Origin: Rhodanobacter sp. DHG33 | GTDB taxonomy: Bacteria > Pseudomonadota > Gammaproteobacteria > Xanthomonadales > Rhodanobacteraceae | Reading direction: 5' to 3' | Assembly: GCF_014843005.1 (NCBI RefSeq) | Contig: NZ_JACYXM010000006.1 | Coordinates: forward strand, 186,001-250,000 | DNA length: 64,000 nucleotides | Shown: piece after piece, positions 1 through 8,228 of the stretch | Numbering within the stretch: position 1 is the stretch's first letter | Layout of the letters: every line of letters starts with the position of its first letter | Made by a program: the position numbers and the translations under genes | The notes under the pieces: model-generated | Seen by the model: the letters and a program-made list of their open reading frames with translations, nothing else | Told to the model about the DNA's origin: nothing | Database searches by the model: none

Positions 1-1336
1 ATTCCTCGGTGGAGCCGGCGCCGTAGCACTTGAACTGCGGGGCCAGCTCGCAGGAGAACAGCAGGCCGGTGCCCTGCACCTTGGTGATCAGACCGCCCAG
101 TTCGTCCTTCAGCGCATTGAGCTTGTCCACGAACTCCTTGCCGCGCTCGCGGATGTTGGCGCGCACCTCGTCGGTGAGCTCGCCCAGCGTGGCCAGCGCC
201 ACGTCCAGCGCGCGCGGGTTGGCGGTCATGGTGTTGCCGTAGATGCCCTTGCGGTACAGGTTGCCGGCACGCTCGCTCACGGCCAGCACCGACAGCGGGT
301 ACTGGCCGGCATTGAGCGCCTTGGAGAAAGTCTCCATGTCCGGCGCGGGCAGCTTCTCGAAACCGGGGTAGTCGGTGAGCGAGAGCACGCCGTGCGCGCG
401 CAGGCCGGCCTGGATCGAGTCGACCAGCAGCAGGGTGCCGTGCGCTTCGGTGAGCTTGCGCGCGGCGGCGTAGAACTCCGGCGTCACCGCGCGGCCCGGG
501 TCGCCTTCGCCCATCACCGGCTCGAGGAACATCGCTTCGATGAACCAGCCGTGCTTGTCGGCGTCGGCGAACGCGGCCTCGAGCTGGGCCACGTTGTACG
601 GCTCGACCGTCAGCAAGGTGTCCTCGTGGCGATAGCTGGCGAGGTGCTGCTGGTAGGTCTTGCGCGAGGAATCGGAATACAGCGCCGGTTTGTCGGTGCG
701 GCCGTGGAAGGCGCCCTTCACCGCGAGGCGCTTGATGGTGCGGCCGGCATAGCGGCCACCGGCGTCGGTCATCAGCTTGGCGTTGACGTCGGCGATGCGG
801 CAGGCCAGCGACACCGATTCCGAACCGGAGTTGAGGCACAGGTAGTGCGCGTAGGGATTGCCGCCGCGGTGGTGGCCCAGCTCGCGGTTCAGCGCCTGCA
901 CCAGACGCAGCTGAGCAATGCTGGGCGTCATCACGTTGGCCATCACCTGCGGGCGGGCCAGCGCGGCTTCGATGGCCGGGTGGTTGTGGCCGAAGCCCAG
1001 CATGCCGTAGCCGCCGTTGTCGTGCACCACCGCGCCCTTCAGCGTGACGACCCAAGGACCGCGCGCAGCGGCCGGCAGATACGGGTTGATCGCATCGTCG
1101 GGATAGAAGTTGACGAAGCCGGCCTGCGCCTGCGCCAGCTGCGCGGACTCGTCCAGCTTCAGGAAATCTCCAAGGTCGGCGCGCAGTTCGCGGTGGCGCG
1201 CCACGGCGGCGGCCACGGCCTCGGCCAGCATGGAGTCGGTCGCGGCCATGCGCTCGATACTGGCGTCATCCAGACCGGTGGTGCGCGGCTTGCCGCCGAA
1301 TTCGCGCAGTTCGCGCAGCTGATCGATCAAACCCAT
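1..1336 (-). CDS. Class III aminotransferase (PLP-dependent), C-terminus cut by window edge
   Basis: A fold-type I pyridoxal-phosphate enzyme of the class III (ornithine/acetylornithine/beta-alanine-type) aminotransferase family. The reverse strand is open from ATG at 1336 (MGLIDQLRELREFGG) to the left edge, about 445 codons, so the stop lies outside. Visible family marks are CLNSGSESV (PLP phosphate site), AFHGRT, EPVMGEGDPG, LLLVDSIQAGLR (aspartate that contacts the pyridine nitrogen) and the lysine motif ETFSKALNAGQYP. A purine-rich GAGGAGAG ribosome site lies just before the ATG. The amino donor cannot be read from sequence. It is transcribed away from the ABC exporter genes. Family assignment is secure, substrate unknown. 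Confidence 0.9.
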   Translation of the reverse strand, partial: MGLIDQLRELREFGGKPRTTGLDDASIERMAATDSMLAEAVAAAVARHRELRADLGDFLKLDESAQLAQAQAGFVNFYPDDAINPYLPAAARGPWVVTLKGAVVHDNGGYGMLGFGHNHPAIEAALARPQVMANVMTPSIAQLRLVQALNRELGHHRGGNPYAHYLCLNSGSESVSLACRIADVNAKLMTDAGGRYAGRTIKRLAVKGAFHGRTDKPALYSDSSRKTYQQHLASYRHEDTLLTVEPYNVAQLEAAFADADKHGWFIEAMFLEPVMGEGDPGRAVTPEFYAAARKLTEAHGTLLLVDSIQAGLRAHGVLSLTDYPGFEKLPAPDMETFSKALNAGQYPLSVLAVSERAGNLYRKGIYGNTMTANPRALDVALATLGELTDEVRANIRERGKEFVDKLNALKDELGGLITKVQGTGLLFSCELAPQFKCYGAGSTEE

Positions 1337-1531
1337 GGTGCTCTCCTCGAAAATCCGCCGGCGCCTCGCACCCAGCGCAAAGCAGGCCGACGTGTGGTTA
1401 CGTGGCGCGGCGGGGTGAGCCGGCTTGGCGGCAGCGCGCGTCCACGAATCCTAAGGATAACCCGCGGGGCAGGTGGCCCGGTACCCCCTGACTGCGGCAA
1501 AACGCCTTGCACTGCAACACTTTGCGGGCGG

Positions 1532-1545
1532 GTGACGCCTGTCAC
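1532..1545. promoter_or_regulatory. Inverted repeat GTGAC-N4-GTCAC upstream of ABC/two-component operon
   Basis: GTGAC GCCT GTCAC is a perfect 5-bp inverted repeat about 75 bp before the ABC ATPase start. Its symmetry and position fit a binding site for the NarL/DesR-type regulator encoded at the end of the same operon, but that link is an inference; one short repeat can occur by chance. Confidence 0.3.
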
Positions 1546-1618
1546 ACGCGATGGCTGACGGCCACGACTGGGGCCGCGGTGGCACGCTGCCTAGGCTGTG
1601 CAGCACGGAGGAAACCCC

Positions 1619-2527
1619 ATGAACGACACTATCGTTGCCTGTCTTGCCGCTGCCGCGAAACGCTATGGCTCCCTTGTCGCGCTGGACGGCGTGGATCTTG
1701 CCGTGCGGCGCGGCGAACTGCTGGCCCTGCTCGGTCCCAACGGCGCCGGCAAGAGCACCAGCATCAGCCTGCTGCTGGGGCTGATCCGCCCCGATGCCGG
1801 CCGTGCCGAACTGTTCGGCCTGGACCCGCAGCGCATCGAGGCGCGCCGCCGCATCGGCGTGATGCTGCAGTCGGCCAACCTGCCGCCCACCCTGCGCGTC
1901 GGCGAGCTGCTGCGCCTCACCATGAGCTACTACCCGAACCCGCGCGATTTCGACGAAACCGCTGCGCTGGCCGGCATCGCCGATCTGTTGAAGCGGCCCT
2001 ACGGCAAGCTTTCCGGCGGCCAGCAGCGTCGCGTGCAGTTCGCGCTGGCGCTGTGCGGCCGGCCCGAGCTGCTGTTCCTCGACGAGCCCACCGTGGGCAT
2101 GGACATCGACGCGCGGCAGAAGCTGTGGGCGGCGATGCGCACCCTGGTCGCCGAAGGCTGCGCCGTGGTGCTCACCACGCATTACCTGGAAGAAGCCCAG
2201 GCGCTTGCGCAGCGCGTGGTGGTGCTGGGGCAGGGCCGCGTGCTCAGCGAGGGCAGCGTGGACGACCTGCGCAAGCGCGTGGCGCTCACCCGCATCCGCT
2301 GCGTGAGCGACCTGGATGCCGAGGCGATTGCCGCATGGCCCGGCGTGGCTTCCGCCTCGCGCGACGGCGTGCATCTGAGCATCGCCACCGCGCGCGCCGA
2401 GATCGTGGTGCGCCGGTTGCTCGACGCCGATCCCGCCCTGGATGAGCTGGAAGTGCAGCGTGCCGGCCTCGCCGAGGCGTTTACCGAACTCACCCGCGAA
2501 CCCACTGCCGAGCTGGAGGCCGCCTGA
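1619..2527 (+). CDS. ABC transporter ATP-binding protein (ABC-2 exporter type)
   Basis: Nucleotide-binding subunit of a two-gene exporter. Walker A GPNGAGKS lies at residues 39-46, the signature LSGGQQRR follows, then Walker B LLFLDEP with a switch histidine (LTTHYLEE). The C-terminal ~80 residues form the usual accessory segment of drug/antibiotic or lantibiotic-type ABC-2 ATPases. ATG 1619 is chosen over an in-frame upstream ATG at 1598 because GGAGG at 1607-1611 sits 7 nt before it; the protein is 302 aa. Its stop overlaps the ATG of the permease by one base (TGATGA), so the two are translationally coupled. Exported substrate unknown; lipid, peptide or antibiotic are all possible. Confidence 0.95.
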   Translation: MNDTIVACLAAAAKRYGSLVALDGVDLAVRRGELLALLGPNGAGKSTSISLLLGLIRPDAGRAELFGLDPQRIEARRRIGVMLQSANLPPTLRVGELLRLTMSYYPNPRDFDETAALAGIADLLKRPYGKLSGGQQRRVQFALALCGRPELLFLDEPTVGMDIDARQKLWAAMRTLVAEGCAVVLTTHYLEEAQALAQRVVVLGQGRVLSEGSVDDLRKRVALTRIRCVSDLDAEAIAAWPGVASASRDGVHLSIATARAEIVVRRLLDADPALDELEVQRAGLAEAFTELTREPTAELEAA

Positions 2528-3321
2528 TGAACACCATTGCCTTTGCCGCCGCATCGCCGGATGCCGCCCCCGTCATGCCGCCGCGCCGCGTGCTGGGCGC
2601 CTATCTTGCCGAGGCGCGCAGCGAGTGCCTGCGCTATCTGCGGGCGCCCGGTTTCCTGCTGCCGATCCTGCTGTTCCCGGGCCTGTTCTACCTGGTGTTC
2701 GGCGTGCTGATGGGGCGCTCCGAGGGTGCGGATGCGGCCCGCTACCTGTTGGGCAGCTATAGCGTCTTCGGCGTGATGAGCCCGGGTCTTTTCGGTTTCG
2801 GCGTGTCGCTGTCGCTGGAGCGCGACGGCGGCCTGCTGACCTGGAAGCGCGCGCTGCCGATGCCGCCCGGCGCCTACCTGCTGGGCAAGATGCTGATGGC
2901 GATGGGCGCCGCCACGGTGGTGGTGCTGATGCTGCTGGCGATGGCGACGGGCCTGGGCCACGTGGTGCTGGCGCCGATGCAGGCCATCGCGCTGCTCGTC
3001 ACCGGCATGCTGGGCGTGCTGCCGTTCTGCGCGCTGGGCATGCTGGTGGGCACCCTGATCAAGGGGCAGGGCGCGCCCGGCATGCTGCAGCTGGTCTACC
3101 TGCCGATGTCCTTCCTCTCCGGCCTGTGGTTTCCGCTGTCGATGATGCCGAAGTTCCTGCAGCAGTTCGCGCCGGTGTGGCCGAGCTATCACCTCGACCG
3201 CATCGCGCTGGTCGCGGTGGGCCTGGCGCACGAGGCAGTGCTGCCCCATGTGCTGGTGCTGGCCGGCTTCGGCGCGGTGTTCTTCGCGCTGGCGGTGCGG
3301 CGGCTGCGCCGGTACGGCTGA
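2527..3321 (+). CDS. ABC-2 type transporter permease
   Basis: Integral membrane partner of the preceding ATPase, 264 aa. It has a cytoplasmic N-terminus, then about six hydrophobic spans (first near PGFLLPILLFPGLFYLVF), typical of ABC-2 permeases of the drug-resistance/Yad type. The start codon overlaps the ATPase stop. The next gene, a sensor kinase, begins 21 bp downstream, so exporter and two-component system are probably one operon, an arrangement common in exporters controlled by DesK/DesR-like pairs. Substrate cannot be told. Confidence 0.92.
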   Translation: MNTIAFAAASPDAAPVMPPRRVLGAYLAEARSECLRYLRAPGFLLPILLFPGLFYLVFGVLMGRSEGADAARYLLGSYSVFGVMSPGLFGFGVSLSLERDGGLLTWKRALPMPPGAYLLGKMLMAMGAATVVVLMLLAMATGLGHVVLAPMQAIALLVTGMLGVLPFCALGMLVGTLIKGQGAPGMLQLVYLPMSFLSGLWFPLSMMPKFLQQFAPVWPSYHLDRIALVAVGLAHEAVLPHVLVLAGFGAVFFALAVRRLRRYG

Positions 3322-3341
3322 ACTGGCGGTAGCATTCGGCC

Positions 3342-4547
3342 ATGAGCGACAGCAATCCCCATGCAAGCAATAGGCGATGGCCTGCCTGGCTGCACCCGAC
3401 GCCAGATTCCGCGGCGGCGGCAATGCGCGCCGCAGGCCATTCGCCGTGGGCCTATGGATGGAACCTGCTGTGGTCGTTCTGGATCTTCCTCGGCCCGCTG
3501 TTCCAGCACGTGGGGCCTGGCTTCTGGTGGTCGCTGGTCCTGGGCTATCCGATTTTCCTGCTGCTCTTCCTGCTTTCGTGGATACGGCCGACCGTCGAGG
3601 TGAACGGTTACGTCGGTGCGCTGGTGATATTGACCGCGCTGTCGATGCCGTGGAATCCCGCCGGGTGGACCTATGCCGTGTTCGCCTGCGCGATGCTGCC
3701 ATACGAAGGGTCGTGGCTGACCACGGCCATAAGGATGGCGGTGATCCAGGCTCTGCTGGTGCTGGAAGGCATCTTCCTGCACTGGGACTGGTATGCCTTC
3801 CTGATCCTGGTCGGCGTATGCACCAGTACCGGCGTCGGTGCGCTGGCGGGGCGCATCAACTGGGAAAAGAACACCAGGCTGCGCATGTCGCACGAGCAGA
3901 TCCGCCAGCTCGCCGCTACCGCGGAGCGCGAGCGCATCGGTCGCGATTTGCACGACTTGCTCGGCCATACGCTGTCTTTGATCACGATGAAGCTGGAGTT
4001 GTCGCGCCGGTTGCTGGACCGCGACCCGGCGACGGCACGACGCGAGCTGGCCGAGGCCGAAGAGGTGGCGCGCCACGCGCTGGCGGAAGTGCGTGCGGCG
4101 GTCACCGGCATCCGCGCCGCGGGTTTTGCCGCGGAGCTGGCTTCGGCGTCGCTGCTGCTGCGCACGTCCGGCGTGCGGCTCGACCAGCACCTGCAGGCCT
4201 TCAACCTGCCCGAGCCTGTCGAGTGCGGTTTGGCGCTGGTGCTGCGCGAGGCGACCACGAATATCGCGCGGCACGCGCATGCGACGCTTGCGCGGGTGTC
4301 CCTCGCCGGCACGGGCGACGGCGTGCAGCTGTGCGTCGAGGACAACGGGCGCGGCGGCATCCAGGTCGCAGGCAACGGCCTGCGCGGGATGCGTGAGCGC
4401 GTGCAGGCGTTGGGCGGCACGCTGCAATTGGATTCGCCGCCTGGCGGCGGCACGCGGCTGAACGTCCAGGTGCCGTTGGCCGCGACGGTTGCGGCGCACG
4501 GCATCGAATCGCCGCTGGTTTTCGCCAGAGTACGGCACGCCACATGA
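3342..4547 (+). CDS. DesK-like sensor histidine kinase, first of a tandem pair
   Basis: Membrane sensor kinase of the HisKA_3 class, 401 aa. About five hydrophobic spans occupy residues ~41-170. They are followed by a short coiled coil and the dimerisation/phosphoacceptor box ERERIGRDLHDLLGHTLSL, with the phosphorylated histidine at H204. The HATPase_c domain shows LREATTNIARHAHA (N box), DNGRGG (G1) and GNGLRGMRERV (G2). This topology and class match Bacillus DesK and related membrane-stress sensors. Its stop overlaps the start of a second, homologous kinase (ATGA, 4544-4547). Both kinases keep all catalytic boxes, so neither looks degenerate. Signal unknown. Confidence 0.92.
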   Translation: MSDSNPHASNRRWPAWLHPTPDSAAAAMRAAGHSPWAYGWNLLWSFWIFLGPLFQHVGPGFWWSLVLGYPIFLLLFLLSWIRPTVEVNGYVGALVILTALSMPWNPAGWTYAVFACAMLPYEGSWLTTAIRMAVIQALLVLEGIFLHWDWYAFLILVGVCTSTGVGALAGRINWEKNTRLRMSHEQIRQLAATAERERIGRDLHDLLGHTLSLITMKLELSRRLLDRDPATARRELAEAEEVARHALAEVRAAVTGIRAAGFAAELASASLLLRTSGVRLDQHLQAFNLPEPVECGLALVLREATTNIARHAHATLARVSLAGTGDGVQLCVEDNGRGGIQVAGNGLRGMRERVQALGGTLQLDSPPGGGTRLNVQVPLAATVAAHGIESPLVFARVRHAT

Positions 4548-5752
4548 TGCCGGCCTTTCTCGCCCGCTGGTTCACACCTGCGCCGGATTCCGGCGTGGCC
4601 GACGACATCAAGCGCGGCAAATCGCCGTGGGCCGACAGCGTCCACCTGCTGTGGTCGGTGTGGATCTTCGTCACTCCGCTGTTCGACAACGGCGTTGCCG
4701 GCTACACCCGGACCTGGCTGCTGTTCACGCTGGTGTCGTATCCGCTGTTCCTGTTGCTGTTCGCCCGCATCCAGTTGGCGCCCCAGCGCACGACGTATGT
4801 CTATGCCTGGGCGATGGCGGCGCTGTGTTTCGCGCTGCTGCGCTGGTACCCGAGTGGCCTCAGCTATTTCGTCTATGCCTGCGTGATGCTGAATCATTGC
4901 CGGATGCGCCTGCGCGCCCAGCTGATCCAGCTGGTGCTGCTCAACGTGGCCTTGCTTGGACTGGCCTGGTGGATCGGCTATCCGACCAGCGTGCTGGTGA
5001 TCATGCCGGCTTCGGTCATCGTGATCAGCGTGATCATGCTGGTCGAGCGCATCAACAAGGAAAAGGACGCCGCGCTGCGCCTGTCGCAGGAAGAGATACG
5101 CCGGCTGGCGGTGCTCGCCGAGCGCGAGCGCATCGGCCGCGACTTGCACGACCTGCTCGGTCACACGCTGTCGCTGGTGACGCTGAAGTCCGAGCTGGCG
5201 CGCAAGCTGGCGCTGGCCGATCCGCCGCGCGCCCAGCGCGAGATGGAAGAAGTGGAGCGCGTGTCGCGCCACGCGCTGGCCGAGGTACGCGCCGCGGTCA
5301 CCGGCATGCGGCGCAGCGACCTGACGGCGGAGCTGGCCTCGGCGCGGCTGATGCTCGAAGCTTCGAACATCGCGTTCGAGGCCGGTGCGCCCGTGTTGCC
5401 CGAGCTGCCGCCGGAGATCGAGGCGTCGCTGGCGCTGGTGCTGCGCGAGGCGGTCACCAATATCCATCGCCACGCGCATGCCGCGGTGGCGCGAGTGTCT
5501 TTCTCATGCGAGGCGGAAAGCTTGCACATGCGCATCAGCGACAACGGACGCGGCGGCCTTGCCGCCCACGGCAACGGCATCAGCGGCATGCGCGAGCGCG
5601 TGCGCGCGCTGGGCGGCACACTGGCCATCGACTCGCCCGCGCGGCGCGGCACGACGCTCGACATCCAAGTGCCTTTGCGTATGGTGCCGAGATCCGCCGT
5701 TGCGGATGCGCGTCTGCAGCCAACGCTGGCAGCCCAGAGGAGCGGCGCATGA
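4544..5752 (+). CDS. DesK-like sensor histidine kinase, second of a tandem pair
   Basis: Paralogue of the kinase before it, 402 aa. It has about five hydrophobic spans (residues ~31-165), the same ERERIGRDLHDLLGHTLSL box with H202, the N box LREAVTNIHRHAHA, and DNGRGG and GNGISGMRERV in the ATPase domain. The catalytic half is nearly identical in motif layout to the first kinase while the membrane half is more diverged, which suggests tandem duplication followed by change of the sensing part. It starts inside the stop of the first kinase and its own stop overlaps the regulator start (ATGA at 5749-5752), so two kinases appear to feed one regulator or to form heterodimers. Confidence 0.92.
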   Translation: MMPAFLARWFTPAPDSGVADDIKRGKSPWADSVHLLWSVWIFVTPLFDNGVAGYTRTWLLFTLVSYPLFLLLFARIQLAPQRTTYVYAWAMAALCFALLRWYPSGLSYFVYACVMLNHCRMRLRAQLIQLVLLNVALLGLAWWIGYPTSVLVIMPASVIVISVIMLVERINKEKDAALRLSQEEIRRLAVLAERERIGRDLHDLLGHTLSLVTLKSELARKLALADPPRAQREMEEVERVSRHALAEVRAAVTGMRRSDLTAELASARLMLEASNIAFEAGAPVLPELPPEIEASLALVLREAVTNIHRHAHAAVARVSFSCEAESLHMRISDNGRGGLAAHGNGISGMRERVRALGGTLAIDSPARRGTTLDIQVPLRMVPRSAVADARLQPTLAAQRSGA

Positions 5753-6351
5753 TCCGCGTGTTGCTGGCCGAAGACCAGGCCATGGTGCGCGGCGCGCTGT
5801 CGGCGCTGCTGAACCTCGAGTCGGACATCGAGGTGCTGGGCTCCGCCTGCGACGGCGAGGCCGCATGGCGCGAGCTGCAGCGGCTGAAGCCCGACGTGCT
5901 GGTCACCGACATCGAGATGCCCGGCCTCACCGGGCTGGAGCTGGCGCAGCGCATCCAGCGGCACGAGCTGCCGATCAAGGTGATCATCGTCACCACCTTC
6001 GCGCGACCGGGCTTTTTGCGCCGCGCGCTGGATGCGGGCGTGTCCGGCTACCTGCTCAAGGATGCGCCTGCGGAGAACCTCGCCGAAGCGCTGCGCACGG
6101 TGCATCGCGGCGGCCGCGCCATCGATCCGCAACTGGCGCTGGAAGCCTGGTCCGAAGCCGACCCGCTCAACGATCGCGAACGCCAGGTGCTGCGCCTGGC
6201 CGGCGAAGGGCAGAGCGCGGGCGACATCGCCACCGCCTTGAACCTGTCGCACGGCACCGTGCGCAACTACCTTTCCGAAGCCATCGGCAAACTCGGCGTG
6301 GCGAATCGCATCGAGGCGTACCGCCTGGCGCGGCAGAAGGGTTGGCTGTGA
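5749..6351 (+). CDS. NarL/LuxR-family response regulator (DesR-like)
   Basis: Two-domain regulator of 200 aa. The receiver domain has the acidic pocket AEDQ, the phosphoacceptor in VLVTDIEMPG at D54, the conserved threonine (VTT) and lysine in YLLKDAP. The C-terminal LuxR/GerE helix-turn-helix is seen in LNDRERQVLRL and SAGDIATALNLSHGTVRNYLS. The ATG at 5749 overlaps the stop of the second kinase. It probably controls the exporter operon; the inverted repeat near 1532 is a candidate site. The reading frame is open far upstream, but only this start gives a normal receiver domain. Confidence 0.93.
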   Translation: MIRVLLAEDQAMVRGALSALLNLESDIEVLGSACDGEAAWRELQRLKPDVLVTDIEMPGLTGLELAQRIQRHELPIKVIIVTTFARPGFLRRALDAGVSGYLLKDAPAENLAEALRTVHRGGRAIDPQLALEAWSEADPLNDRERQVLRLAGEGQSAGDIATALNLSHGTVRNYLSEAIGKLGVANRIEAYRLARQKGWL

Positions 6352-6373
6352 TGCCTGAAGCTTGCCAGCGCGC

Positions 6374-6913
6374 CTAACGCCGGACCTTCGTGCCTTGCTT
6401 CCGCTCCGGGGTGCGTGACGCCTGCAGATCGCGCACGAAGCCGGCAGGGTTCGCGGGAGACAGCACCACGGTGCAGGTGCTGGTGCGCAACACCACGGCC
6501 TGCTGCCAGTCGGTGACGAAGGCGCGGTAGCGGCCCAGCTTCGCGTTGCGGAACCAGCCCGAGAACGAAAACAGGCCGCCGTTGCCGACCAGCCGCAGCG
6601 AACCGGACCCGGCCTGCGGGTCGATGGTCGCTTCGCGCAGTTCGCCCAGCGCAACCCGCGTGACCCAGCACAATCGGTAGACCTGCAGCACGCCGTCGCG
6701 CAGTTCGTAGCCGCGTACCACGAAGAGCGCGGCGGCCAGCAGGATTATCAGCGGCAACGCGGACACCGCCCGGTGTAACGACGGCGGCGCATGCGCATGG
6801 ATCGGCGTGACGAAGGCAAGCAGCAGGGATATGCCCAGCAGAAGCAGGGTGACGGCGACCGAGATGCCCTTGAGGAAGCCGCCCCAGGGCGCGGCGGGAT
6901 AGCGTGGGTCCAT
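6374..6913 (-). CDS. Small two-span membrane protein with bacterial PH-like domain
   Basis: 179-aa protein read from ATG 6913 ([13 protein letters not shown]). Two hydrophobic helices come first (about residues 15-35 and 50-68), separated by a short histidine-rich loop. A ~90-residue soluble part follows, with the pattern [12 protein letters not shown]...[11 protein letters not shown]...[12 protein letters not shown], resembling the bPH domains found in small membrane proteins of Xanthomonadales. An upstream in-frame ATG at 7060 would add 49 residues of low-complexity, non-hydrophobic sequence and is less likely. It converges on the response regulator with a 22-bp gap. Function unknown. Confidence 0.7.
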   Translation of the reverse strand: MDPRYPAAPWGGFLKGISVAVTLLLLGISLLLAFVTPIHAHAPPSLHRAVSALPLIILLAAALFVVRGYELRDGVLQVYRLCWVTRVALGELREATIDPQAGSGSLRLVGNGGLFSFSGWFRNAKLGRYRAFVTDWQQAVVLRTSTCTVVLSPANPAGFVRDLQASRTPERKQGTKVRR

Positions 6914-7095
6914 GGCCGGGATTCTGGCCGCAGTCCGGCATGCAGACAAGGCGGAATGCCAGGGCCAAAGCGATTCGCCGCATGCGGATGGCGGCGTCGC
7001 ATACAGCAGGAAATCACGCGGTTCTTCACGGTTCGTGCGGCAGTGAAGACCCTCGACCAAGCCCGGGCATGCCGGCGGCGGCGCACTGCGGGATA

Positions 7096-8160
7096 ATGGC
7101 CGATCCCCGCATCGCCGCCGAGCCGCTCTTGAAGAAGTCCGATTTCGATTTTGACCTGCCGCGCGAACTGATCGCGCAGGCGCCGCTGCCCGAGCGTTCG
7201 GCGAGCCGCCTGTTGCTGCTGGATGTGCCGGCTGACCGGCGCGAAGACCGGATGTTCCGCGAGCTGCCCGGCTTCCTGCGTCCCGGCGACCTGCTGGTGT
7301 TCAACGACACCCGCGTGCTGCCGGCGCGACTGTACGGGCGCAAGGACACGGGCGGCGCGGTGGAGATCCTGATCGAGCGCGTCACCGGCGCACACGAAGC
7401 CGTCGTGCAGCTGGGCGTGAGCAAGAAGCCGAAGGAAGGCGGTCGCATCGAACTGGCCGACGGCAGCCACGCCGTGGTGCTAGGTCGCGACGAGGGTTTC
7501 TTCCGGCTGCGCTTCGAGGCTCCCGAGCCGCTGGAAAAGCTGTTGCTCAAGCTGGGCGAGATGCCGCTGCCGCCGTACATCGAACGCCATGCCGACGCCG
7601 CCGACATGGAGCGTTACCAGACGGTGTACGCACGTGCGCCTGGTGCGGTGGCGGCGCCCACGGCCGGCCTGCATTTCGACGAGCCGCTGCTGGCCGCGCT
7701 GCGCGATCTCGGTGTGGCGTTCGGGTACGTCACTCTCCACGTAGGCGCGGGTACGTTCCAGCCGGTGCGCGAGGACAACCTGAGCGATCACCATATGCAC
7801 CGCGAGTGGCTCAACGTGGGTGCGGGCCTGGTGGAACAGATCCGCCGCACCCGCGCCGCCGGTGGCCGGGTGATCGCGGTGGGCACCACGGTGGTGCGTG
7901 CGCTAGAAAGCGCCACGGTGGATGGCGTGCTGCATCCGTTCGCGGGGGAAACGCAGATCTTCATCTTCCCGGGCTACAGGATCACCAGCATCGACGGCCT
8001 CATCACCAACTTCCACCTGCCGCAATCCACACTGCTGATGCTGGTGTCCGCACTGGCCGGGCGCGAATACATGCTGGGCGCGTATCGGCATGCGGTGGAG
8101 CAGCGTTACCGCTTCTTCTCGTACGGCGATGCGATGCTGATCCTGCCGCACGGGGCCTGA
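7096..8160 (+). CDS. queA: tRNA preQ1(34) S-adenosylmethionine ribosyltransferase-isomerase QueA
   Basis: Transfers and isomerises the ribosyl group of S-adenosylmethionine onto preQ1 at the tRNA wobble position, giving epoxyqueuosine. Motifs throughout match Que[47 protein letters not shown] shape at 7630-7690, [28 protein letters not shown] and [15 protein letters not shown]. The length of 354 aa equals the family norm. ATG 7096 is used; a TTG at 7129 would give the family-typical beginning [11 protein letters not shown] and may be the true start. Unlike in many relatives, tgt and yajC-secDF do not follow; kdpD does, 68 bp downstream. Confidence 0.96.
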   Translation: MADPRIAAEPLLKKSDFDFDLPRELIAQAPLPERSASRLLLLDVPADRREDRMFRELPGFLRPGDLLVFNDTRVLPARLYGRKDTGGAVEILIERVTGAHEAVVQLGVSKKPKEGGRIELADGSHAVVLGRDEGFFRLRFEAPEPLEKLLLKLGEMPLPPYIERHADAADMERYQTVYARAPGAVAAPTAGLHFDEPLLAALRDLGVAFGYVTLHVGAGTFQPVREDNLSDHHMHREWLNVGAGLVEQIRRTRAAGGRVIAVGTTVVRALESATVDGVLHPFAGETQIFIFPGYRITSIDGLITNFHLPQSTLLMLVSALAGREYMLGAYRHAVEQRYRFFSYGDAMLILPHGA

Positions 8161-8228
8161 GTGTTCTTTTGCCGGACTTGCAAAAGGAGCGAGGCGGTGA
8201 AGAATTCGCTCTTCCCATCGGGAACCGT

